NCBI RefSeq assembly: GCF_044803115.1
Contig: NZ_CP085224.1
Location: forward strand, 1,054,001 to 1,118,000
Length of the DNA stretch: 64,000 bases
Direction of reading: 5' to 3'
Source of the DNA: Caenispirillum salinarum_A
GTDB taxonomy: Bacteria > Pseudomonadota > Alphaproteobacteria > Rhodospirillales > Rhodospirillaceae
This document shows, piece by piece, positions 8,709-17,168 of the stretch (its first letter is position 1; every line of letters starts with the position of its first letter). A program made the position numbers and the translations under genes. A model generated the notes under the pieces. That model ran no database searches. It saw only the letters and a list, made by a program, of their open reading frames with translations, and was not told where the DNA came from.

Positions 8709-9194
8709 ATGAAGACGCTCATCGCCGCCGCGCTGGTCGCGGCGGCCGCCATTTCCGCCGCGCCCGCCCCGGCCCTGGCGCAGGACCGGTCGGAGCAGGT
8801 GGTGGAGGACATCCTGCGGGACGTCGTTGACCGCGTGCTCGACGAGGCCCGCCGCGAGGTCGACCGCAGCACCGAGCGCCGGCCCGCGGACGACCGCCGC
8901 TGGGACGAGCTTGAGCGCGAGCGCGGCGAGGCGGCGCGGGAACTGGCCCAGCTCGACCGCGAGCACGACCGGGAGCTGCGCAAGCTTGAGGACGAACTGG
9001 ACCGCAAGCTCGCCAAGGCTCGCGCCGAGTTCCGCCACGAGGTAGCCCGCGAGGACAAGCCGGAAAAGATCGCGGAAAAGCGCCGCAAGCTGGAGGAAAA
9101 AGTGGACGAGGCCTACGACAAGTTCTCGCAGAAGGTGGGCGAGGAAAACGCCCGGTACCGAGAAAAGCGCGCCAAGATCCTGGTTCGCGGGTAG
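8709..9194 (+). CDS. Secreted coiled-coil protein, 161 aa
   Basis: Signal peptide at residues 1-24 (cleavage likely after PALA-Q), then an extremely charged Glu/Arg/Lys/Asp helix over the rest, with heptad-like spacing that predicts a long coiled coil. No enzyme motif. GGAGG precedes the ATG. It is read divergently from trkH and followed 5 nt later by gmhB, so the two may share a transcript. A periplasmic structural or chaperone-like role (Skp/OmpH-like in style, though not recognisably homologous) would fit, but this is a guess. Confidence 0.7.
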   Translation: MKTLIAAALVAAAAISAAPAPALAQDRSEQVVEDILRDVVDRVLDEARREVDRSTERRPADDRRWDELERERGEAARELAQLDREHDRELRKLEDELDRKLAKARAEFRHEVAREDKPEKIAEKRRKLEEKVDEAYDKFSQKVGEENARYREKRAKILVRG

Positions 9195-9199
9195 GCCTT

Positions 9200-9745
9200 A
9201 TGCCACAGGAACACTCCGCCTCCCAGCGCCCCGCCGCCTTTCTCGACCGCGACGGGGTGCTCAACGTCGACCACGGCTACGTCCACCGCTGGAGCGACTG
9301 GCAGTGGATGCCCGGCGCGCGCGAGGCCGTGAAGCTGCTGAACGACGCCGGATGGTGGGTGTTCATCGTCACCAACCAGTCGGGCATCGCGCGCGGCATG
9401 TACGGCGAGGCCGAGATGCATGCCCTGCACGAGGAAATGGCGAAGGACCTGGCGGCGATCGGCGCCCATGTGGACGCGGTCGCCTTCTGCCCCCACCACC
9501 CGGCCGGCGCGGTGGCGCCCTTCGCCACGGCCTGCGACTGCCGCAAGCCCAAGCCGGGCATGATCCTGCGGCTGCTGCGCGAGTGGCCGGTGGAACTGTC
9601 GCGCAGCTTCCTGATCGGCGACAAGCGCCGCGATCTGGAGGCCGCCGAAGCGGCCGGCATCCCCGGCCACCTCTATACGGCGGGCGACCTGGCGGGATAC
9701 GTGCGCGGGCTGCTGGACCGGATGAAGCGGGAGGGGCGCCCCTAG
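9200..9745 (+). CDS. gmhB: D-glycero-D-manno-heptose 1,7-bisphosphate phosphatase (HAD family)
   Basis: HAD-superfamily phosphatase acting in ADP-heptose synthesis for the LPS core, cytoplasmic, 181 residues. D16 and D18 in FLDRDGVLN are the nucleophile and acid/base; TNQSG is motif II; KPKPGM (near 115) is motif III; IGDKRRDLEAA is motif IV. The zinc-binding Cys/His loop of GmhB is present (FCPHHP then CDCRKP). Length matches the family. It starts 5 nt after the coiled-coil gene. Other sugar-bisphosphate phosphatases of the HAD-IIIA class are the only real alternative. Confidence 0.9.
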   Translation: MPQEHSASQRPAAFLDRDGVLNVDHGYVHRWSDWQWMPGAREAVKLLNDAGWWVFIVTNQSGIARGMYGEAEMHALHEEMAKDLAAIGAHVDAVAFCPHHPAGAVAPFATACDCRKPKPGMILRLLREWPVELSRSFLIGDKRRDLEAAEAAGIPGHLYTAGDLAGYVRGLLDRMKREGRP

Positions 9746-9842
9746 AACCGTGCCAGCAGGTCGGCCAGAATGCCTTGAACCAACCGGATGCGGGGGCTCG
9801 ACTGCACCGTGTCAGCGCTCCGCCGTCGGCCGGGGAGGAGGA

Positions 9843-11396
<1,554 letters not shown>

Positions 11397-11567
11397 GACG
11401 GCGGATGTCCGGCAGGCAAGGGGGAGAAAACGCGGGGCGGAGTTGGCGCGGACGATAGCCCAAAGGGCCGGCGGGCTCCACCGTTTTTGCGGATGCGCCG
11501 CCGGGGCTGGCGCGGGCCGCGAAAGGGGGCTAGCATCCAGTCCTCAGCAACGGGCGGGGCGGGAGAG

Positions 11568-12416
11568 ATGGCGCGCCGGCGCAACGGCAACCGGCTTCAC
11601 GCGGTGGCGGGGCTGCCGGGGGTGGAGCTTCTGGAGGCGGACTTCAGCGGTCAACCCTTCGGCCGCCACGCCCACGACGCCTTCGCCATCGGCGCCATTG
11701 ATGACGGCGTCGGCGGCTACGATTGCCGGGGCGCCCGCCACGCGCTGCCCCGCCACACGCTCTCGCTTATGAACCCCGAGGAGCCGCATACCGGCTACGC
11801 CGTCAGCGAGCGGCTGCGCTACAAGATGCTCTACGTGACGGAAGGCGCCCTGCGCCGCTGGCTGGACGTCAAAGCCGTCCGGGGCTTCCGGGAGTTGACG
11901 CCGGCGGACGACGGTCGCGCCGTTTCGGCCGGGCTCGCGCGCGTCCACGGCACCCTGACCGGCCCGAAGGCGCCGGGATGGCGCCTGGCGCTGGAGGAGG
12001 AGGTGCTCGGGCTGATATCGGAGGTCTTCTCCCGCCACGCCGGCCTGCGCGAACGCCGGGCCGGGCGGGAGAAGGAGGCCGTGCGGCGGACGCGGGAATA
12101 CATCACTCAGGTGGCGCATGAGGCGCGAAAGGACGGCCCGGCCGCCGACGGTGGGCTCTCGTTGGCCGTGCTGGCGGGCCGGGTCGGCTTCCACTCCAAC
12201 TATCTTCTGCAATGCTTCACGGAACAGGTCGGCATCTCGCCGTATGCTTTCTGGCTCGTGCGGCGGATAGAGGCGGCGAAGGGGCTGCTGGCGGAGGGGG
12301 CGCGGCCGGTGGACGTGGCATATCAGCTAGGCTTCTACGACCACGCGCACTTTATCCGCACTTTCAAGAAAGTGACGGGGGTCACCCCCGGCGGCTTCGT
12401 GGTTCACGGGCGGTGA
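11568..12416 (+). CDS. AraC-family transcriptional regulator
   Basis: DNA-binding regulator of 282 residues. The N-terminal half looks like the AraC cupin sensing domain (FGRHAHDAFAIGAIDDGVGGYDC near 25-50, LMNPEEPHTGY). The C-terminal ~100 residues hold two helix-turn-helix units; the second reads VAYQLGFYDHAHFIRTFKKVTGVTP. The ATG has GGGAGAG ahead of it. Regulators of this layout often sit beside LysE-type exporters, and a LysE-family gene closes the operon that starts 136 bp downstream, so this is a good candidate for its regulator. The ligand is unknown. Confidence 0.9.
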   Translation: MARRRNGNRLHAVAGLPGVELLEADFSGQPFGRHAHDAFAIGAIDDGVGGYDCRGARHALPRHTLSLMNPEEPHTGYAVSERLRYKMLYVTEGALRRWLDVKAVRGFRELTPADDGRAVSAGLARVHGTLTGPKAPGWRLALEEEVLGLISEVFSRHAGLRERRAGREKEAVRRTREYITQVAHEARKDGPAADGGLSLAVLAGRVGFHSNYLLQCFTEQVGISPYAFWLVRRIEAAKGLLAEGARPVDVAYQLGFYDHAHFIRTFKKVTGVTPGGFVVHGR

Positions 12417-12552
12417 AGCGCGGCATTCCCGACGGCTGCGGGGCGCTTTTCTGACAACCTTAATATCGTGCAATACGGGTTGCGCAACTTCACATAGATT
12501 GTCGCCTCGACGGGATTTCGTTCCCAGGGATTAATATGTCGCAGGGGGCACG
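12417..12552 (+). promoter_or_regulatory. Intergenic control region before the BacA-like operon
   Basis: Only gap of any size between the regulator and the five-gene operon. A short hairpin with T-run (AAGCGC 12416-12421 with GCGCTT 12443-12448, then TT) may end the regulator transcript. The following A+T-richer stretch holds a TTGCGCAA palindrome at 12480-12487, next to the related GTGCAATACG. It is a plausible site for the AraC protein and for the operon promoter; no -35/-10 pair is convincing. Confidence 0.4.
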
Positions 12553-13119
12553 ATGGGGTTCGCTGTAAAATCCAGTCCGGAGTTCGTCTACAGGAAGAAC
12601 AGCATCCGGCTTCTGGCGACGCTTGGGCCCGAAGGTACGAGCAGCGAAAACACGGCCAAATACGTCAGCCAGATCGAGCGCTCGGACATCCGGCTCTTCC
12701 CGACCTATGAGGAAGCGGCGCGCTTCGTGACCGACAGCAGCCATGCGGCGCTTCTGGTGGCGAACGCCTACCAGCGGATCAACGAGTTCTATATTTCCGA
12801 CCGGTTTTCGCCGCTGTCGGCCTTCTTTTACGACACGCCTCCGTATGCGCTGGCGTCGCGGGATGGCGTGGCGCTCGAGGTCGATCGTCCCCGCATCGCC
12901 ACCCATCAGGCGCCCAGCCATCTGGTCCGCCAGCTTCTTGCGACCGAGCGGTTCGACCTGGTCTATGCCGATTCCACAAGCGCGGCGGCGGCCATGGCGG
13001 CGTCCGGCGAGGTCGACGCGTGTCTGACGACACAGAAGGCGCAGGACCGGCACGGCCTGATCCGGATCAGCGACCAGGTCGTCATACCCATGCTGTGGAC
13101 GCTTTTCGTCAAGAAGTGA
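12553..13119 (+). CDS. BacA-like protein with prephenate dehydratase fold
   Basis: 188 residues. The start (LATLGPEGTSSENTA, residues 21-35) is the glycine-rich signature of prephenate dehydratases, and the rest follows a two-lobed PDT pattern (PTYEEAARFV, ATHQAPSHLVRQLL, DSTSAAAAMA). It lacks an ACT domain. The place where aromatising dehydratases carry catalytic Thr-Arg-Phe reads IPMLWTLFVKK instead, at the very C-terminus. Both traits are known for the BacA group (prephenate decarboxylase of bacilysin synthesis), to which I judge it closest, so it may act on prephenate without aromatising it. AGGGGG precedes the ATG. First gene of a tight operon; next start 7 nt on. A binding-only role is the alternative. 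Confidence 0.7.
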   Translation: MGFAVKSSPEFVYRKNSIRLLATLGPEGTSSENTAKYVSQIERSDIRLFPTYEEAARFVTDSSHAALLVANAYQRINEFYISDRFSPLSAFFYDTPPYALASRDGVALEVDRPRIATHQAPSHLVRQLLATERFDLVYADSTSAAAAMAASGEVDACLTTQKAQDRHGLIRISDQVVIPMLWTLFVKK

Positions 13120-13126
13120 GGACCTT

Positions 13127-13525
13127 ATGAGCAAATGCATCGTAGTCGTCGACCAGGACCTGCCGGTCGGGTTGAAGGCGAACATTTCGGCTGTCCTGTG
13201 CATGAGCCTGGGCAAGGGCGTGCCCGATCTGGTGGGGCCGCCGGTCCGCACGGGCGATGACGTTGAGTTCCCCGGCATCACCACCGTCCCCGTCCCCATC
13301 CTTCAGGCGCCGGGGGGCGACCTCAAGACGCTGTATGAAAAGACCGCGGGAGAGGCGTTCGTCGTCGCCTTCACCGACGCGGCCATGGAAACGAAGGACT
13401 ATGACTCCTACACCCGCCGCATGAGCGAGAAGACGGTGGGCGACTTGGTCGTGTACGGGCTGCTCATCCACGGGGCCAAGAAGATGGTGAACAAGCTCAG
13501 CGGCAGCCTGGCACTGCTTAAGTAG
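13127..13525 (+). CDS. DUF2000-family protein
   Basis: 132 residues, soluble. MSKCIVVVDQDLPVGLKANISAVL followed by SLGKGVPDLVG is the characteristic start of DUF2000, whose fold is related to peptidyl-tRNA hydrolase II. The family has no agreed function. It is the second gene of the operon, 7 nt after the BacA-like gene and 12 nt before the SUMF1-like gene, with a GAGG site before the ATG. By position it should take part in making, binding or releasing the operon's product; this is inference only. Confidence 0.8.
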   Translation: MSKCIVVVDQDLPVGLKANISAVLCMSLGKGVPDLVGPPVRTGDDVEFPGITTVPVPILQAPGGDLKTLYEKTAGEAFVVAFTDAAMETKDYDSYTRRMSEKTVGDLVVYGLLIHGAKKMVNKLSGSLALLK

Positions 13526-13537
13526 GGAGGGACGCGC

Positions 13538-14272
13538 GTGATCCAGGTCGACGCATGCCGGTTCCGGATGGGCAGCAACGAGTACAAGAACGAGCAGCCG
13601 GTTCGGATCGTGAGCCTGGCGGCGTTCTCGGTTGATCCGTATCCGGTCACCAACGAACGGTTCGCCACCTTCATCGCAGCCGGCGGCTACGATACCCGCG
13701 ACTACTGGACCGAGGTCGGCTGGTCCTTCATCAAGGGCAACGACATCCGCCGGCCCCTGTACTTCGACACGCCCGAGTTCGGCCAACCCCGCCAGCCGGT
13801 GACGGGCGTGTCGTGGTGGGAGGCGATGGCCTTCGCCGCCTTCGAGGACAAAACGCTGCCGACCGAGGCGCAATGGGAATATATCGCCGGCCGGGGCGAG
13901 GACCGCTACCCGTGGGGTGATGCGGAACCCACGGCCGAGCTGGCGAACTTCGCGCCCGGGTGCGAGCCCGCCGAGTTGGACCGGCGCAGCACGCCGGTCG
14001 ACGCCTTCCCCAAGGCGGTGTCCCGCGTCGGATGCTGGGACGTGGCCGGCAATGTCGGTGAATGGTGCATCGACAACGCCTCGCGCAGCTATGCCTGGGA
14101 CTTCTACGGCTTCAACCCCGTCTTTCTGACGGCGGAGACCGATCCGCATGTCGTGCGCGGCGGGTCTGGACTGCATGACGAGGACTGCCTGCGGTGCGCC
14201 AGCCGGGACTACTACAGACCGGAACTGCGCGACAACATCGTCGGATTCCGCTGCGTCAGGAACGAGATCTAG
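13538..14272 (+). CDS. SUMF1/FGE-fold protein, stand-alone
   Basis: 244 residues covering one formylglycine-generating-enzyme (SUMF1) domain: FRMGSNEYKNEQP at the start, PVTNERFATFI, VTGVSWWEAMAFAAF, LPTEAQWEYIAGRG, YPWGD, NVGEWCID, VVRGGSGLHDEDCLRCASR, and NIVGFRCVR at the end. True FGEs bind copper with two Cys in the GGS-C region; here that region reads GGSGLHDEDCLRC, so the canonical pair is not in place. The DinB-type His3 iron site of EgtB/OvoA relatives is absent too. Chemistry is therefore open: a novel oxidase, or a binding protein. GTG start with GGGAGGG ahead; 2 nt separate it from the next gene. Confidence 0.82.
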   Translation: MIQVDACRFRMGSNEYKNEQPVRIVSLAAFSVDPYPVTNERFATFIAAGGYDTRDYWTEVGWSFIKGNDIRRPLYFDTPEFGQPRQPVTGVSWWEAMAFAAFEDKTLPTEAQWEYIAGRGEDRYPWGDAEPTAELANFAPGCEPAELDRRSTPVDAFPKAVSRVGCWDVAGNVGEWCIDNASRSYAWDFYGFNPVFLTAETDPHVVRGGSGLHDEDCLRCASRDYYRPELRDNIVGFRCVRNEI

Positions 14273-14274
14273 GC

Positions 14275-14907
14275 ATGGGAAAGGTCACACCCTTCATCGA
14301 GAAGAAACCGTCGTCCCTGCGCTATTACCAGGAGGGCGTTCCCGAGGTCGACCTTGGCGCTTGGCGCCTGCGGGTGACCGGCCTTGTCGAGACCGAGGTC
14401 GCCTTGTCGATGGACGACTTGCGCGCCCTTCCGTCAATCTACCAGCACCGCCGCAACGTCTGCGTCTGCCTGTGGACCATCAAGCGCCACTGGGAGGGGC
14501 TCTTGCTGAAGGACGTGCTGGCGCTGGCTGGCGTCGACTGGACGGACCCCACTCTTTACATGAGGCAGCTCAGCCACGGCACGGCCAGGGGCGGCTATGA
14601 CTCGACGGTGAATTTGCAATCGGCAGTTGAACGCGGGGCGATGCTTGCCTATGATGTAGATGGAGGTCCGTTGCCGGCCGAACAGGGGTTCCCGTTGCGG
14701 TTCCTGGACTTTGGCTTGTACCTCTACAAGTGCGTGAAAGCCGTGTCCGTGCTGGAGATCACAAGGACGAACGCCCTGGGCCACTGGGAGGAGTACGCGG
14801 GGTACGACCTCGACGGCACCATCCAGCCCAAGCGGTATTACGCCGTTGATCTCCAAAGGAAATTCTATTTTGACGGCTACGGAGAGGTGGCCGATTCCGA
14901 TGTCTGA
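14275..14907 (+). CDS. SUOX/MsrP-fold molybdopterin oxidoreductase, cytoplasmic
   Basis: 210 residues with the sulfite-oxidase catalytic fold: LRVTGLVETEVALSMDDLRALP, then RRNVCVCLWTIKRHWEG, where C63 or C65 should ligate molybdenum, then HGTARGGYDSTVNLQSAV, LAYDVDGGPLP, and GFPLRFLDFGLYLYKCVK. Unlike MsrP (YedY) and most bacterial SUOX proteins, it has no Tat or Sec signal, so it should act in the cytoplasm. The C-terminal ~40 residues after the fold are unassigned. It starts 2 nt after the SUMF1-like stop, so it is coupled to it. Substrate unknown; it may modify the product of the upstream enzymes. Confidence 0.85.
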   Translation: MGKVTPFIEKKPSSLRYYQEGVPEVDLGAWRLRVTGLVETEVALSMDDLRALPSIYQHRRNVCVCLWTIKRHWEGLLLKDVLALAGVDWTDPTLYMRQLSHGTARGGYDSTVNLQSAVERGAMLAYDVDGGPLPAEQGFPLRFLDFGLYLYKCVKAVSVLEITRTNALGHWEEYAGYDLDGTIQPKRYYAVDLQRKFYFDGYGEVADSDV

Positions 14908-14928
14908 ACGCCAGGGGAGGGCGCGCGG

Positions 14929-15543
14929 GTGAATAGCTACGTCGGTACGCTGATGGCCATGGCGGCCTTCGCGCTCGCCACATCGGCTTCTCCGGGGCCG
15001 GTGAACATCATCTCGGCCATGACCGGCGCGCGCTTCGGCGTCCTCCGCAGCTTCCGGTACGTCCTGGGCGCGACGGTGGCCTTCGTGGCGATCCTGCTGC
15101 TGATGGGCGCGGGGCTCGGCACGGTCATCGTTGAGAACGAGGCCGTGGCGAAGGGGCTGGCGGTGGCCGGAGCCGCCTACATTCTTTACCTGGCCTGGAA
15201 GGTGGCGCGGGCCGATCATGTGGCGCTGGACGACGGCGGGCGCGCCACCCTGCCGCCGGGTTTTCTCAACGGCGCGGTGGCGCAGGCGTCCAATCCCAAG
15301 GCATGGATCGTGTCGTTGTCGGCGGTTTCGGTCTATGTGGCCGGGGCTCCCGACTATGCCGCGACGCTCGCGGTGTTCGGCGCAGTGTTCTTCGTGGTCT
15401 GCCTTGGGTCCTTGTGGGGCTGGGCGGCGGTTGGCCGATGGCTGTCGGCGCTGTCGGGCAGCGTGGCCGTCTTCAACCGGGTGATGGCGGCCTTGCTGGC
15501 CCTGTCGGTCCTCTGGTTCATGGCGACCTTCGTGTTCGGTTAG
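14929..15543 (+). CDS. LysE/RhtB-family exporter
   Basis: 204-residue inner-membrane exporter with about six helices. The N-terminal ATSASPGPVNIISAMTGARFG and the later AQASNPKAWIVSLSAVS are hallmarks of the LysE/RhtB family, which exports amino acids and related small molecules. GTG start with GGGGAGG ahead. Last gene of the operon, 21 nt after the molybdoenzyme, and convergent with rsmB (1 nt between stops). It suggests that the operon makes or handles an amino-acid-like compound that is pumped out. Confidence 0.9.
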   Translation: MNSYVGTLMAMAAFALATSASPGPVNIISAMTGARFGVLRSFRYVLGATVAFVAILLLMGAGLGTVIVENEAVAKGLAVAGAAYILYLAWKVARADHVALDDGGRATLPPGFLNGAVAQASNPKAWIVSLSAVSVYVAGAPDYAATLAVFGAVFFVVCLGSLWGWAAVGRWLSALSGSVAVFNRVMAALLALSVLWFMATFVFG

Positions 15544-15544
15544 G

Positions 15545-16894
15545 TCAGCCCTCGCCCCGTTCCAGCACCGCCGTGAAGAACCCGTCGGTGCCGTGGCGCG
15601 CGGGTGTCAGGCGCAGCGCGGTGGCGTAGGTGTTCATGGGGCAGTCGGTGCCGACGGCGGCGTCCCATACCTCGCAGACGGGCAGGACGCGCCAGCCCTC
15701 GGCGTCTTCCCAGCGCTCCAGGAAGGCTTCCACCTGATCGGCGTTTTCCTCCGGCAGCAGGGAGCACGTGGCGTAGACCAGCCGGCCGCCCGGCTTCACC
15801 AGCCGCCGCGCGCTGTCGAGGATGCTGGCCTGGCGCTTCGTCAGGTCGTCGAGTTGCTCGGGCGACAGCCGCCAGCGGGCGTCGGGGTTGCGGCGCCAGG
15901 TGCCGGTGCCGGTGCACGGCGCGTCCACCAGCACGCGATCGAAGCCCTTGGCGTGGCGCTTGACCCACTTGTCGGATTCGCTGGCCAGCACCCGGCGGGT
16001 GACGTTGTGCGCGCCCGCCCGCTTCAGCCGCACCGCCGACCGCTCCAGCCGGCCTTCGGAGACGTCGCAGGCGATCAGCCGGCCCTTGTTGTCCATGCCG
16101 GCCGCCAGGCCCAGGGTCTTGCCGCCGGCGCCGGCGCAGAAGTCCACCACCGCCATGCCGGGGCGGGCGTCGGTCAGGAGCGCGATGAGCTGCGAGCCCT
16201 CGTCCTGCACCTCCACCAGACCGTCCTTGAAGGCCTGCGTGGTGGGCAGGTTCACGCGGCCGGCGGGCAGGCGCAGGCCGAGCGGGGAAAGGTCGGTGGC
16301 CGAGGCCTCCACCCCGTCGGCGGCCAGCGCCGCCAGGGCGGCGGCGCGGTCCTGCGCCTTCAGGGTGTTCACCCGCAGGTCCACCGGCGCCTCCGGCAGC
16401 ATGGCGGCCAGCTCGGCGTCGGTGTCGGCGCCGAACAGGGCCTCGAAGCGCGGATAGATCCAGTCGGGCACCTCGAACCGCACGGCCGGCGGCATGTCGC
16501 GGTGCGTCGCCGAGCGGCCCTGGAGCAGGTCGGCCACGGCGGCCTCTGCCGCGCGCATGCGGTCGGGCGCGTGGGTCTGGCCCGAGAACAGGCGGTCGAC
16601 GGCATCCACCTTCAGGTGGTCGGTGATGAGCAGGTCGGCGATCACCCGCAGGCGCGGCGAGACGGTCATGCCCTCGCGCCCCGCACCCTGGGCGGCCCAG
16701 TGGCACCACCAGGTCAGCCGCGCCCAGCGCCGCAGCACGCCCCACACGCGGTCGGCGATGGCGCGCCGGTCCTTGGAGCCGATGAAGCGGCGCGACCGGA
16801 AGAAGGCGGAGGCCGTGCCGTCCGCCGGACGGGAGACGGATTCGATCTCGCCAAGAAGGTCGATGGCGGCCTGGAGTCGGGCTGCGTCATGCAT
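15545..16894 (-). CDS. rsmB: RsmB-family 16S rRNA m5C methyltransferase
   Basis: SAM-dependent RNA cytosine-5 methyltransferase, 449 residues from this ATG. The N-terminal half contains a degenerate NusB-like helical region; the catalytic half has the SAM loop VDFCAGAGGKTLGLA, motif IV DAPCTGTG with the release/catalytic Cys, and motif VI TCSLLPEEN with the second Cys. The upstream in-frame ATG at 16951 would add a hydrophobic stretch unlike the family, so MHDAARL is preferred. RsmB/NOP2 members differ in target; RsmB (position 967) is the best fit by the overall shape. Confidence 0.9.
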   Translation of the reverse strand: MHDAARLQAAIDLLGEIESVSRPADGTASAFFRSRRFIGSKDRRAIADRVWGVLRRWARLTWWCHWAAQGAGREGMTVSPRLRVIADLLITDHLKVDAVDRLFSGQTHAPDRMRAAEAAVADLLQGRSATHRDMPPAVRFEVPDWIYPRFEALFGADTDAELAAMLPEAPVDLRVNTLKAQDRAAALAALAADGVEASATDLSPLGLRLPAGRVNLPTTQAFKDGLVEVQDEGSQLIALLTDARPGMAVVDFCAGAGGKTLGLAAGMDNKGRLIACDVSEGRLERSAVRLKRAGAHNVTRRVLASESDKWVKRHAKGFDRVLVDAPCTGTGTWRRNPDARWRLSPEQLDDLTKRQASILDSARRLVKPGGRLVYATCSLLPEENADQVEAFLERWEDAEGWRVLPVCEVWDAAVGTDCPMNTYATALRLTPARHGTDGFFTAVLERGEG

Positions 16895-17168
16895 GGGAAA
16901 CGATGCTCTCGGATGCGGTGCGGCCGCGAGATATAGCGCGATGCCGGCCAAGGTGAAAGCCGCCCGTGCGGCAAAGGGTGTCGGCCCGGGTCGGGATCAA
17001 CACAAGAGGGAAAGTCGGGTTGAACTCTCCATGATCTAGATAAACCATAGGGCGTCTGCGGTGAAGATATCATGAACAAATGTGTGGGTTTATAACCAAC
17101 GGCATATTCCTGGGTCTCGTGAGGTTTAGTATTCCGGGTCTAGTGCATTCTGTCTTTGGGGGGAGTCA
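16895..17168 (+). promoter_or_regulatory. Promoter region of autotransporter with paired direct repeats
   Basis: 274 bp without a gene. The part from about 17030 is clearly A+T-richer than the surroundings. Two near-identical copies lie 25 bp apart: TATTCCTGGGTCTCGTG (17105-17121) and TATTCCGGGTCTAGTG (17130-17145). The second ends 23 bp before the start codon, so a protein bound there would control access to the start. GGGGGGAG lies just before the ATG. Confidence 0.45.
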
